Positions 23,229 through 35,020 of a stretch of 64,000 nt of DNA are shown piece after piece. A program made the position numbers and the translations under genes. Each line of letters opens with the position of its first letter. Position 1 is the stretch's first letter. The notes beneath the pieces are model-generated. The model did no database searches. It had not been told where the DNA came from and was given only the letters and a program-made list of their open reading frames with translations. The stretch lies in contig NC_085102.1 of NCBI RefSeq assembly GCF_963422355.1, positions 4,945,920 through 5,009,919 on the forward strand. The letters run 5' to 3'. Source of the stretch: Corticium candelabrum. Its lineage: Eukaryota > Porifera > Homoscleromorpha > Homosclerophorida > Plakinidae.

Positions 23229-26200
23229 TCACTGTCCTCGAGCACAGTAAGCTTGATAGCAACTAGGAGTGTTAGGTAAGTTGTATATGTAATACTGTCC
23301 ACAATTGATCACTTCAACACTAGTCTGCAGATAACAACAATTGCCGCTAAAACTAAAGCAAACTGTTCTTGAAATTTTTTGACCAATTAGATTTGGGTGA
23401 GATCCTTTTAACCATCCTGATGCATAAGTTCCACAGTAGTTCTCAGATGTGCACTTCTCTGGCATAGCTCCACCTATTGTAGGACTAAATGAATGCCAGC
23501 CTGGTGTGAAACCATGTTGATTGGATGAACGACCTGTCTTATCACAGTGATTAGTTGTCTTAGAACGATGCTCAGATGTTTGTCTCCAAGTTTCATTTAA
23601 AACACGATGATTCCCTGATAAACATTGACTGGGGAGACTATACCCTTTGTCCCCTTTTCCTTTCATTCCATTTATTCCTTTGTTTCCTTTCATTCCTTTT
23701 CCTCCTTGTAACCCAATCTCCCCCTTTCCACCCTTCCCTCCTTTAAAACCAGGATATCCTCGTTCACCTTTGTCTCCTTCTTCTCCTTTTTCTCCTCGAG
23801 GACCCAAAATTCCTTGCAGTCCACCTACTCCCCTCTCTCCTCTTTCTCCTTTCTCTCCTTTCTCTCCACTCACTCCCATGTCTCCTTTCCTACCTGCTAT
23901 TCCACGTGGACCCTGTTTACCTGCTGATCCCTTACTGCCACGTTCACCATTCCTTCCCGCTTCGCCGTTCCTTCCAGCTGGTCCTGGCAATCCTGTACGA
24001 CCATCTCTACCTGGTGGACCATCTTTTCCTGACAAACCTGGCAATCCAATTGGACCGTCCCTTCCCGGCAAACCTGGCAATCCAGTTGAACCATCTTTTC
24101 CAGACAAACCTGACAATCCGTCTCTTCCTGGTTGACCTGGTATACAAATTGCTGATTCTGGTTTGCACATCTGTTTGATGAATGACCCAAATACGTGTGC
24201 AATGTTGATTGTAACTTGTGATGACTGACTGGGAGATTCTTCCGACCTCTTCCCTCTTTCTCCTCCATACTCAGACAACGTCTCATAAACCTGTGTACAG
24301 AGACTATTTGGTCACGGGCAATTATCTCGCTCTTATTTGGTTCTCGAAACCGTTTAGCTGGGGCTTATTTGGTTTCGGCCACCTGCAGGGACTATTTGGT
24401 TTCGCTTTTATTGAACCTCAAATCAGCACTCTCCAACTCTTACAGCTGTACGAGACGGACGCAAAAGACGTGACGATGGCCATGATAATTTTTACGCGTC
24501 TCCCAGACGTCTCAATGAGCCGAAATTGAGTGCGACCTGCTACTTCTTCGTTTGTATTTGACTTCATATGAATGCCGAAGTCATCACAACATTGTCGATC
24601 GCAATTTTGCATGTCTGACGTTTTGTTTTGAGGTAAATCTCGGCTCGTCTGGTAGCGGGCGTGTCGAAAGTAGGTGGAGTAAGAATCTCTTGTAGGTTAC
24701 AAGGTCAACAAACATGATTTGATCACCTAGCGCACTTGTAGAGATCTGTCTGTCTGTCTACCTGTGTGTCTGTCTGTCTACCTGTCTGTCTGTAAGTCAA
24801 GTCCAATAGTTACTTAATGACTTTGTTGTTTGCAAGGACTGATTTGTATTTAAAAATCCTAGCATATGTACAAGTAGAATCTGTATGAGAATAAATTATC
24901 TGTCTGTCTGTCTGTCTGTCTGTCTATATTTACAACATTGAAATCTACTTTAACAATCAGCTAACTTGTAGTCCAAGCTTTAAGTGACTACAATCAGCAA
25001 AACGGCAAATACAATTACCATCAATCAAACAGTTAATTAAGGGCCCCAGTTAGGACCCTTATACCCCATTCACACAAGCATTTGTACAGTAACTGTGCCA
25101 GCACGGTACGACACGGTTTGGCTTGGTTGCACTTCGTCGTGTGAATGCCGGCGGAACCAAACTGAACCGTGCTGAGTTGGCCCACCTCAAGTTGCCATGC
25201 CCGCACGGTTTGGTTCAGTTCGGTTGTGTAGTGTCTGTCAAAACGAAGACGACATCGACGTCTATGCTCGATACTTCTCCTCGATATTTCCGCAGATTGT
25301 CCTAGTGTCAGCGAGAAGTAAGCACGGACAGCTTGTTCCATGACGACGTCTGTATCTAGTGTGCGTACCAAGAGACACGCCTACTAAAATTCGGCTGCCT
25401 CGCTTTGTCAGAGCATTGTGTGAACAAGGGCTGGCTCGCTTCATTAGCCCAGGCTGGCTTGGCTCGGCTCGGCTCAGTTTGGAGCTGTGCTCGTGTGAAT
25501 GGGGTATTAGTTAGTTATAGTTAGTCCAAGAAATCTGGGGCATTTGGTTGTCTGTCTGTCTGTCTGTCTTAGGTATTATATTTCTTAATAATTAGCTAAC
25601 TCGTGACTAAGAGGCCCCAGCTATAAGAAAAATCATTGCATTGGCTATTCACTGCCATGCAGCTATAATAAAGAGTTGTATTAAGTTGCGATGTCCTTGA
25701 ACTGCGGTTATTAAAGTGCAAATTAGTGCAAAATTTATTGCAATCATGTGTACTTGCTTACATGACAGCTATACAATCTACAAAACTTGCGCACTTCTGC
25801 AACAGTACATTACTAGTCAATCACTTGACAATATTGTTTCCATTGCCACAGCAATGTTGTCTGTTGCCCATGATTGCATGTGATGAAATGCTAATAGATG
25901 ACATACTGCGTGCTTTGCTTTTGCACAGTACTTCCAGTCTTTGGTCGTGCGCAACCAATTCTAAAAAGAGGTAGATCGTCTTCCTTGCGTAGACAGTACG
26001 CATACGTTGCTGTGCACCTAAGTATCGATCGATGCCATGCAGAATCCGATCAATCGATGCATAAATCTGCAGCTAGCCACAGCATTCTACACACTAAAAC
26101 ACTCTAGGCACATCTCTGCAAGTGCGCTGCGTGATCAAATCATGTTTGTTTACCTTGTAACCTACAAGCGATCCGTACTCCGCCTACTTTCGACACGCCC

Positions 26201-26810
26201 GCTACCAGATGAGCCGAGATTTGCCTCAAAACGAAACGTCAGACACGCAAAATTGCGATCGACAATGTCGTGATGACTTCGGTATTCATATGAAGCCAAA
26301 TACAAACGAAGAAGAAGCAGGTCGCACTCGCTTTCGGCTCATCGAGACGTCTGGAAGACGCGCAAAAATTATCATGGCCATCGTCACGTCGTTCGCATCC
26401 GTCTCGTACAGCTGTAAGAGTTGGAGAGTGCCGATTCGAGGCGCAATAAATGCGAAACCAAAAGTCCTCGCGACCAAATAGTCCCTGCAGGTGGCCGAAA
26501 CCAAATAAGTCCTAGTTAAACGGTTTCGGGAACCAAGTAGGAGCGAGATAATTGAAAGCGACCAAATAGTCCCTGTACAAACCTGCTTCATTTCCTCTTT
26601 TTCTACTTGAAGTTCCTGCAAGTCCAACTGCAACTTCTCTACGGTTTTCTCAAATCTTTTCTCCTGAACACTGAGCTTCCACAACAGAAAACCGCTAAAC
26701 ACAAAATTGCCCACAACTAACGATAGAAACAACGCAATCGTCCATCTGCCGCTTGGGCCACAATTTCCTTGCAAAACTTTACAACTCTCGTCCACTTCGC
26801 TGCTGCTCAT
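23229..26810 (-). CDS. Collagen-D8C copy 3, split by a transposon that may act as an intron
   Basis: Proposed CDS complement(join(23229..24290,26583..26810)), 429 aa. Exon 1 holds the N-terminus, membrane segment and most of the coiled coil (76 codons ending MKQ); exon 2 resumes VYETLSEYGG and continues through RGKR, the Gly-X-Y stretch and the D8C domain. In copies 1, 2, 4 and 5 these codons are contiguous. The 2292-nt gap is a long-TIR transposon plus one copy of its target duplication. On the minus strand it begins CAG|GTTTGT and ends ACACAG|GTTTAT, so GT-AG splicing there rebuilds the ancestral reading frame exactly. If not spliced, the gene is disrupted. The rest of the coding sequence is intact. 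No transcript evidence is available here. Confidence 0.75.
24294..26579. mobile_element. Non-autonomous long-TIR (foldback-like) DNA transposon, 2286 bp
   Basis: Terminal inverted repeats of roughly 430-450 bp (about 24294-24725 and 26131-26579) begin TGTACAGRGACTATTTGG. It is flanked by a 6-bp target duplication AACCTG (24288-24293 and 26580-26585). The empty site is present in the four other collagen copies. There is no transposase; the middle holds (CTGT)n tracts and a nested MITE. A 90-codon frame lies in the right TIR (26209-26481), with a related shorter frame in the left TIR. Superfamily unassigned. Confidence 0.85.
25062..25506. mobile_element. Nested MITE, PIF/Harbinger-like
   Basis: Terminal inverted repeats TACCCCATTCACACRAGC at both ends, flanked by TTA (25059-25061 and 25507-25509). 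A 3-bp TTA/TAA target is typical of PIF/Harbinger. It lies inside the larger foldback element and carries no transposase. Confidence 0.75.
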
Positions 26811-27138
26811 TGCATGCGCTATCGTCGTCGTTCTCTTACTAGACTCGTAGGTAACCGGTTCTCTCTTCGCGTGCACGTTACTGCGTGTGCAATCAAAGCG
26901 ATGCAGTGCGCATGTCCGACCGTGACGCACTCTAATTAATATTAATTTAAGGTCGAGAAAAAATGCATTTTTACTTTAGATAAAAAAGCGATTAGAAGGA
27001 TATAGCCTGCTAGAACAGAAGCTTGCACGATAACGTGTAGGAAACATGCTGCCAACTGTATATCCGGGATAATTTATCACATGTCCCGTATGTCCGTCGT
27101 GTGCGTGTTTTTGTACTCTGTTTCGTGTTCTTGTCGTT
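26811..27138. promoter_or_regulatory. Divergent promoter region, collagen copy 3 / SAP30BP copy 3
   Basis: Related to 7242-7558 with indels. Function inferred from position only. Confidence 0.4.
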
Positions 27139-28225
27139 ATGTTGGGTAGCATGAGTTACAGTCAGGTGTCCAAACAGCTTGTGACCTACACGACGGCGAC
27201 TTAGAAGACGAGGACGCGAACTCGAATGCAAAAATCAAACGAGCGAACCGGAGTCGCGTACCATTGCTGAGGAATGTGCTCGTGAGGACCCGGATACGAA
27301 CGGCTCTCGTTGTGTCTCACTGGTTTCTTATGCGCTGGAGGGCGATGACTCAGGCAGTGAGAATGAAGATGAAATGGCGGAAAAGTGGTGAGCAAACATA
27401 CAAATTTAATTAAATATTTAATTACAATATTATTAATAAAATAAATAAATTAATATATTAGTTTACTCTAGTTGCTAATTTTATATTAATTTAATTTTAT
27501 TTATATTAACTTTAAAATTAAATTAATTTATTTGTGATAGCCAGACTAGATAATACACTTGAACATTACAAATAATGGGCAGGACAGACAGACAGACAGG
27601 AAGCTGACAAATCAATACCACAGACAGACAACGAGACATACAAGTCAAACCTTCTCAAACTCTGCATTTCACATTGTGTAACACCAACATGTTTTTCTAT
27701 AGTCCAACGACCATCCCACAAGTCACATTCTCATCCACTTCAAGATGACATCGAAGGTAAATCCCCGTTCAGTAGCGACTCTCCCCTCCCCCAGGGTCAC
27801 CAACCACCGACAACCCGACAAAATCCCACCGTCCACCTCGCGTCAACCTACCACCGGCTCCTTCCAGACAATGCAAACCCGACTTACAATCCAAGATAAC
27901 TAATTTATTGAAAAAGCAAAGACAGAGAAACATACGACTGAACGAGAGCGTACAGAAACGGAAAGACTTCCGCAATCCAAATTTTTATGAAAAACTCGTC
28001 ACTTTCCTTGGACTCGACAAGTTAGGCTTGAATTTTGAGAATCCCACGTTTGACGAGACAAATTGGGGTTGGGGCTGTTATTTTGATGCTCTAGGACGCT
28101 TGCAGAAGGAGCAGTACGACAAGAAAGAGAAAGAGAAGGCAAAGAGAACGCAAGTGGATTTTGTGAGCGGATCGGTGTTGAAACGGCCGGCGATTGCTCC
28201 GGCTGTCGAGCTCGTTTATCTGTCT
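27139..28225 (+). pseudogene. SAP30BP: SAP30BP partial copy 3
   Basis: Exon 1 starts at 27139 but its LVTY segment is frame-shifted relative to copy 1. The second acidic exon (about 27255-27389) is open: EECAREDPDTNG then LVSYALEGDDSGSENEDEM, resembling the human SLAVYAEDSEPESDGEA start. Exons 27703..27756 and 27795..28225 follow, separated by a 38-nt GT-AG gap; the second is open and carries the conserved FRNP..YEKLVTFLGLDKLG region. The first has a 2-nt deletion compared with copy 5. The terminal exon is missing because DIP2 sequence begins at about 28489. Confidence 0.78.
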
Positions 28226-29032
28226 GTAAGTTTGTTTGTCCGTCTGTCTGAACATATGCCTGATGATCACTATGTGGATGGTGGACAAACATCTCTAGAC
28301 TCTATACAATATAGATTGGCTTTAGTGGTCTGCTAAACAGCCTTAGTTTGGACTGTATAGAAAAATTGTATCCAAGTTAAGATCCTCTTACATTAGATCT
28401 GCAAGACAATCTCTCATATGTTTTTCACAATCTGGTGCAACAAACATTCCACTGTTTGAGTCAAGTTTACTAACTGTAACGATGACTTTATAATGTTTTA
28501 TTCATTTGGATGTCTTTATGTCTGTTTACTTGTCTGTCTTTCTGTCTGTCCGTCCGTTTGCTGGTCTGTCTGACTGTTTGTCTGTCTCTGTCTATCTGTC
28601 TGTGTACATGTCAAGTCGTGCAGTTACAATCCATCTGCATTTATTTCATGTTCAATACCTTCTCTAGTCTCTTCTATATCTAGCCATACTAACTCCTTCC
28701 ATGTCACTTGCAGCAAAAGTTGCCATAGTGAAGCTGGAAGGTCCTCCCTATTTGTGCCAAACGGACGAAGTCCGTGAGCTCTGCGTGAGTTCACAATACA
28801 CGGGAACAAGCTATTGGGGTCCGGCTGGAAAGTCAACGAACGTGTCCAAGGTATGTGTACTGATCTGGTGATTGTGAGACGTTGGGATGGATTGTGATTG
28901 TGGTAATAGGTTCAACCGCTAGCTTCGAATGGTCAGCCGCATTTGATGAGTTTGTATGTTTGAACGGGATTGCTTGGATTTCTTGGACCGGTGAGTTGGT
29001 TTGAGATGATTGGTGGAGTGTGTGAAACGTGT

Positions 29033-29035
<3 letters not shown>

Positions 29036-29101
<66 letters not shown>
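29036..29101. repeat. (AC)n microsatellite
   Basis: AC tract in a DIP2 copy 1 intron. The same position in copy 2 (51491) has only about six repeats. Confidence 0.95.
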
Positions 29102-29105
<4 letters not shown>

Positions 29106-30134
29106 AAATTATCAATTAATTAATTTTTTGTTTGTTTGTCTGTTTGTTTAATTAATTAATATTAATGAATTAAATTTAACAATTTATTTTTTAATTAATT
29201 ACTTATTGACATTCATTGAAACAGATCACTTGTCTGAGACGATTTGAACATCCAACTAACCAAATTGTGTGTATGATATTAGGGAGGTCTTATTTTCATT
29301 TGTGGTCGTTTGGATGGTCTGATGAAAGTCCAAGGTCATCGACACAATACGGACAACCTCATTGCAACCGTTCTCGCCATTGAACCTCACAAATTTGTAT
29401 ACAGACAGAGGCATGGGATATTTAGTGTGCACATGTAATACACACGGGTGTGTGATTGTTGCTCATTTGTGTTGCAGGATTGCCGTGATTTCTCTCACTG
29501 TGCTGTGCGACAAACGAGTGGTTATTGTAGCCGAACAAAGACCCGGCTGCTCAGAGGATGAGGTGAGTTATTGATATTAATTAAGCTACGAGCATAAAAG
29601 AAGGACACCACATTAAGTGGTGGACTGCTTTGCGAGAAGCTCACTCTAAATGGACTGAATTGACTTCCGGTCTGTCTGTCCGTATGTCGTTATCTATGTA
29701 AGTTTGTAAGCGTGTGTTACGCCAGAGGATTAGTTGAGCCAGTCAGCAGTCGTTTTGGGACGCGAAGAGTAGGTGACGTAACAATAGCATATCGGCGTGA
29801 ATTACTCTGGGAATTTGTTGAGCCAATCAGCAGTCCATTGGGACACCAACAATGGGTGACGTAACAATCCCGCGCATTATGACAGAAAAGCTGAGATGTC
29901 ATATCCATAGTAAAAACGTTAATAAGGTCAAACCGTTGTCAAACTGAGAAGCACAGAGTAAAGTTCAGGTAATAGTTGTACACGTCTGTTACTTTTTTAC
30001 AGAAGAATCGCAAAACAAACGAATTTATCGTTCTTCAAGAAGCCAAGAGAAGGTCCCATGGAACCATGCATGCATGCGCACAACCAACATGCATCGCATC
30101 ATCCACGATCTTCAAGAGAGCAAATATGTTTTAG

Positions 30135-30649
30135 AGCGTGTTCACACCGACATCTGGACTAACTATGATTATGCTAACTATGATTAGGCCAACATTAACG
30201 CAAGTGTGTTCACACCACTAACTATTTTTGATTAGTAAGTCACGTGGCCACATGAGTGTAATTAGCCTCGACAGTTTTCTTTGGTCATATCCGGCAGGAA
30301 TTTGCGTGAATTGTCTTGACGAATCCATTTATTTAGGTTTTGAAGAGGGAAACATTTAGTTTGCTTTGTCTGGCAGCTCCTTTAGGAACAGCAGGAAGTT
30401 GTCACGTGTACAGGCACGCATGTAGTAGACATCTGCCTGCGCTTCTGTATACGTCGCCATGTTGTTGCTGCGTTTGTACTTTTAAACATACAACACCACA
30501 TCAGAGACATCGGCGGCATGCTCTTTTTGCATACTACCTCACGTGCCAAAAAGTCACGTACAAACACTAGTAATGTGGTTGTAATGCTACTCTTTATGGC
30601 GTTAGAATGGCCCTCCACTAATCATGATTAGGCCCAGTGTGAACACGCT
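30135..30649. mobile_element. MITE in DIP2 copy 1 intron
   Basis: Ends AGCGTGTTCACAC in inverted orientation, flanked by TTTAG on both sides. A sister copy sits at 52511-53022, so it inserted before DIP2 was duplicated. No transposase; superfamily not assigned. Confidence 0.7.
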
Positions 30650-30789
30650 TTTAGCTAGAGGTGTAACTACTAAGTAGTACTAATGATGAATGATTGACGT
30701 CGTCTTGCAAGAAAGACTTGTAGGAAACGTTAGTAACGCTGCTTTCTTTGTATGCGGTCGCTATACACTATGTCACTTCACAGCTATTT

Positions 30790-30983
30790 TGCATGCAGGT
30801 AGGAGACGTACGTCGATCTCTAGCCACGAATTAACGGAACGAAAGATGATAGCAACGGCTCAACGAAAGCATGATAATCGCGTTCACCTCAATGCAGAAT
30901 TCAGAAATGACGTGCATGACAAGCTCGCTCCGTGCAAGAGTTACGCAGCTGTCACGCATGTGCATCTGCTGAATTGGAAGTAG
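30790..30983 (+). other. Unassigned open segment in DIP2 intron
   Basis: About 60 codons (ELTERKMIATAQRKHDN ...) follow an AG acceptor-like site and stay open in both DIP2 copies (also 53170-53344). It matches no family I recognise, and human DIP2 has no residues at this position. Could be an exon of a nested gene or chance. Confidence 0.25.
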
Positions 30984-31130
30984 TGTGGGACGTTGATGAT
31001 ATTTAGTTAGTTATGCATCCCTGTGTTGTGTTTTCAAAGAATTATACATTCTAGCAACAAGCTAATGATTAATTAATGATAATGACAATAGATGTAGACA
31101 AAAATTAATAAAATTTACATTAATATTCAA

Positions 31131-31131
31131 A

Positions 31132-31210
<79 letters not shown>
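31131..31210. repeat. (AC)n microsatellite
   Basis: AC tract shared with 53511-53573 in copy 2. Confidence 0.95.
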
Positions 31211-31215
<5 letters not shown>

Positions 31216-31508
31216 ATAGCTGTGAAGCGACAGTGTAAACACAGCTTCATTTACTGGTGATGATGTAGATTACTGTTGAGTTTGAGGAGCAGACGATATA
31301 CAATGCAGTTGAAGTTGAACACGCTACTCACTTTATATGCTCTTTCTGTTTGCAGGCGTTTCAGTGGATGAGTAATGTACTACCGGCTGTTGAAACGATA
31401 CATAATGTGAGTGTACTGTTTTTGGTTGTTGTGTGTGTATGTGAAGTTGTATTTTGTTTAGATTCATGCGTATGCGCTTGTTCTCATGATGCCCAACTCG
31501 ATGCCAAT

Positions 31509-31509
<1 letters not shown>

Positions 31510-31574
<65 letters not shown>

Positions 31575-31640
31575 TGTGTATGCACGTGTGCGTGTGTGTC
31601 TGTTGGTCTGTCTTTCTGTCTGTCTCTCTGTCTGTCTGTT

Positions 31641-31696
<56 letters not shown>

Positions 31697-31754
31697 CGTG
31701 TGCGCGTGTGTGTCTGTTGGTCTGTCTTTCTGTCTGTCTCTCTGTCTGTCTGTT

Positions 31755-31811
<57 letters not shown>
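31510..31811. repeat. Compound (TG)n/(CTGT)n cluster at a deletion scar
   Basis: Three TG tracts alternate with two near-identical segments containing TCTGTTGGTCTGTCTTTC. The left TG tract corresponds to the one at 53871 in copy 2 and the right one to the one at 55197; everything between is missing here. Confidence 0.85.
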
Positions 31812-31813
<2 letters not shown>

Positions 31814-32289
31814 GTGTAGATATTCCAATGTCTCTCCTCTTCTCTAGGTATAGAGCTTGTTGTTGCTTTCTATGGCTGCCTTCTTGATGGTCTCGTTCCC
31901 GTTCCCGTGTGACCTCTATCTCCATTGAACATCGCAACAATATTACCAACAGTCAAATGATCGTGGAAGTCAGCAAGTCAGTTGCCATCCTAACAATTCA
32001 ACGTATCACCAAACTGCTGTGGACAAAAGAGGCTACCAGCACACTTGACGTGAAGTCTCTCCCACCTATTCTTGAGACGGACGATCCACAGAAGAGGAAG
32101 CTTGACAAGTTTTATTGTGCACCAACACCAGAGATGATTGCATACTTGGATTTCAGTGTTTCAACCACCGGTGTGCTCTCAGGAGTCAAAGTACTTACTG
32201 TGTAGTTTACTGTTGGTCTGTTTCTTTTTTGTTGGTCACTCGTTTTGGTCAGTGAGTTTGTTACAACTCGCGTAGTACAGCAGAGCAAA

Positions 32290-32885
32290 GCTGTGATGTT
32301 TTCAGAGGTATTTGTTTGTTTGTCTGTATGTGTCTGTCCATCTGAGTGTGACTTTGTCTTTCTGTGTGTCTGTCTACATGTCTGTCCATCTGATTGTGAA
32401 TTTGTCTCCGTGTTTGTCTGTCTCTGTCTGTCTATGTGTATGTCCATTTGAATGTGTGTGTGTCCGCCTGTGTGTTTGTCAGTGTTTGTCCATCTTAGTG
32501 TGTCGGTCTGTGTTTTTGTCTATCTGTGTGTGAGTCTGTCTGTCTGTCCGTGTCTGTTAGTGTGTCTGTCCATCTGAGTATGAGTATGTCTGTCTGTCTA
32601 TATGTCTGTCCATTTGATTGTGAGTATGTCTGTCTGTCTATGTGTCTGTCCATTTGAGTATGAGTGTATGTCTGTCTGTCTATATGTCTGCCCATTTGAG
32701 TGAGTACGTCTGTCTGTGTGTTTTTCTGTCTGTGTATTTGTATTTCTGTTTGTCTGTCTGTGTGTGAGTCTGTCTGTCTGTATGTGTCTGTTAGTGTGTC
32801 TGTCCATCTGAGTATGAGTATGTCTGTCTGTCTATATGTCTGTCGATTTGAGTGAGTCTGTCTCTGTGTGTTTGTCTGTTTGTGA
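32290..32885. repeat. Degenerate (CTGT)n minisatellite-like stretch
   Basis: About 600 bp of CTGTCTGT mixed with CCATCTGAGTATGAGTATGT-type units in the last DIP2 intron. Several units repeat at roughly 45-60 bp. The equivalent in copy 2 is 55780-56070 and 56668-56760. Confidence 0.8.
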
Positions 32886-32950
32886 GTATGTGAGTTTGGA
32901 TTGTGATGAATTGAATGTCGTTTGTAAACGACTCTTATCATGCAGATGTC

Positions 32951-33893
32951 TCATCTAGCTTGTGACCTATCACGGCGAGTCAGACGAGGAGGACACGAAC
33001 TCGAAGGCAAAAATTAGTGACGACAGCAAACTGGACAATTCCGAAGTCTTAGGCCAGCGTGAGTCCGATTCTCTCGTCTGGATGTTTCATGCAGTTCCAA
33101 TGCATTTCAAGTGTCGATGTCATTGCTGAGGAATGTACTCATAAGGACCCGGATACAGGCGGCTCCCGTTGTGTCATTGGTCTCTTACGTGCGGGAGGGC
33201 GATAACTCAGGCAGTGAGAGTGAAGATGAAATGGCGGGAAAAGTGGTGAGTTGATTTTAAAGCAAATATGCAAATTTAATTAAATATTTAATTACAATAT
33301 TATTAATAAAATAAATAAATTAATATATTAGTTGTTAGTTTAGTTGCCTATTTTATATTAATTTAATTTTATTAATGTCAATTTTAAATTAAATTAATTT
33401 ATTTGTGATAGCCAGACTAGATAATACACTTGAACACTACAAATGATGAGCAGGACAGACAGACAGACAGGAAGCTGACAATCAATGCCACGGACAGACA
33501 ACAAGACATACAAGTCAAACCTTCTCAAACTCTGCATTTCACATTGTGTAACACCAACATGTTTTTCTGTAGTCCAACGACCATCCCACAAGTCACATTC
33601 TCTATCCACTTCAAGATGACATCGAAGGTACAGCCCCGTTCAGTAGCGACTCTCCTCTCCCCCCAGGGGCACCAACCACCAACAACCCGACAAAATCCCA
33701 CCGTCCACCTCGCATCAACCTACCACCGGCTCCTTCCAGACAATGCAAACCCGAGTTATAATCCAATTTATTGAAAAAGCAAAGACAGAGAAACATACGA
33801 CTGAACGAGAGCGTACAGAAACGGAACGACTTCCGCAATCCAATTTTTTATGAAAAACTTGTCAGTCAGGCTGTCGAGGTTGTTTGTCTGTCT
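32951..33893 (+). pseudogene. SAP30BP: SAP30BP partial copy 3b, fused to DIP2
   Basis: Joins DIP2 at ATGTCTCATC/TAGCTTGTGAC, so it has lost its own first Met. Carries the two acidic segments, exon 33573..33627, a 39-nt GT-AG gap, and exon 33667..33893. The last exon has an internal deletion that joins FYEKLV directly to the AVE end, removing the FDETNWGW region. Confidence 0.8.
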
Positions 33894-34329
33894 GTAAGTT
33901 TGTTTGTCCGTCTGTCTGAACATATGCCTGATGATCACTACGTGGATGGTGGACAAACATCTCTAGACTCTATACAATATAGATTGGCTTTTGTGGTCTG
34001 TTAAACAGCCTTAGTTTGGACTGTATAGAAAAATTGTATCCAAGTTAAGATCCTCTTACATTAGATCTGCAAGACAATCTCTCATATGTTTTTCACAATC
34101 TGGTGCAACAAACATTCCACTGTTTGAGTCAAGTTTACTAACTGCAACGATGACTTCCTTTTCTTCTTTCTGTCTTTTGTTTACACACTGTTAGTTGTGT
34201 ACTTATATACCATCTATAAATATTTTTAATTTTTTTATAATTAGTGTCTGGTGGTTGCAGTAGGTTTGCACCATACTGTTGTTCTATGGAGGCATATGTA
34301 TGTATATATGTCTGTCCATCTTTCTGTCT

Positions 34330-35020
34330 CCATACATATATTTTTCATTTAAATCAAACGTTTACATCATGAGCAATCTAACACTAACACAACAAGACCA
34401 TTACTGTCCTGAAGCATACAAACTACACTGAGCACAATACATTTCAACATTCTAATCTCGATATGCTAATGAGTTTGTCTGAGACGACTTTTGCATTGCA
34501 ATGTTGTAGTGTTACTGAAATGATTGATCACCACTTGTTCTTGAAGTCGGTCTCATTTCGTTTTCCTTCATCATCTCTTGCACTCTTTGCCAGCTTGTTC
34601 ACCCCAACAGCCAAAATGTTGGAAAACAAGAGGAATGACCAATGGGCATGACCCTTCTGGCAGTAGCTCAGAATTATATTTTGCCTCTTTCTTCTCCTCC
34701 CGTTTCATTGCTGCTACTCCTTCTCTGGAGGCTGCCTTCACTGAGTCCAAACACCATGGATGAGCCAACGACATATCTAATTCAATGTCTGCACCTGAAT
34801 CTGGGTCATAAACGAGGACGTCCGACCTCTTGTCACTGTTGACATACCGGTATTGTGGCTCTAGTTTGTGCAACAAGTTGAGTTGAGAAAGGCAGTTAGA
34901 CCATGCTGACACAATTGAGTTGTGAGTGTGCACTGGACCACCCCCAGTCTTACAAGTGATTAGATGGTAACCTTGGATGTCCAGTTCCTTGCCACAATCA
35001 CAACTGCTCGATGTCTGTCT
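34330..35020 (-). mobile_element. LINE 3' fragment (knuckle plus endonuclease tail), unit 3 copy
   Basis: Same element as at 10745-11480: CDCGKE...GYHLITCK, RSDVLVYDPDSGADIELD, HPW, HFGCWGEQAG. Confidence 0.7.

Larger units (their letters stand above)
28489..32950 (+). pseudogene. DIP2: DIP2 fragment, copy 1 (middle exons only)
   Basis: Disco-interacting protein 2 is a large two-adenylation-domain protein. Exons, by match to human DIP2 from memory: 28714..28850 (LEGPPYLCQTDEV), 28910..28990 (TGLLGFLGP), 29283..29410 (GRLDGLMKVQGRRHNTDN-like), 29478..29562 (VVIVAEQRPG), 31356..31406 (FQWMSNVLPAVETIHN), 31462..31509, and 31848..32190 (DFSVSTTGVLSGVK). An in-frame TGA at 28961 replaces the conserved Arg of RTGLLG; a second TGA replaces the Arg after PVPV in the 31848 exon, which also has a one-base deletion near 31956. 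Exons equivalent to 53991-55190 of copy 2 are missing, lost between two TG tracts. The 5' end is cut within an intron and the 3' end stops at ATGTCTCATC of the next exon, fused to SAP30BP. Not functional. Confidence 0.88.

Noticed and set aside
24294-26579. Assignment of the long-TIR element to the Polinton/Maverick group because of its 6-bp target duplication
   Set aside because: Only 2.3 kb, ends begin TGTACAG, and no polymerase, integrase or capsid-type frame is present.
28961-28963. TGA recoding (selenocysteine or readthrough) in DIP2
   Set aside because: The expected residue is arginine, other lesions and missing exons are present, and decay of a CGA codon explains it more simply.
32312-32951. 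CRISPR-like or satellite array
   Set aside because: Units are degenerate CTGT/CCATCTGAGT microsatellite variants of irregular length without spacers, in an animal intron.
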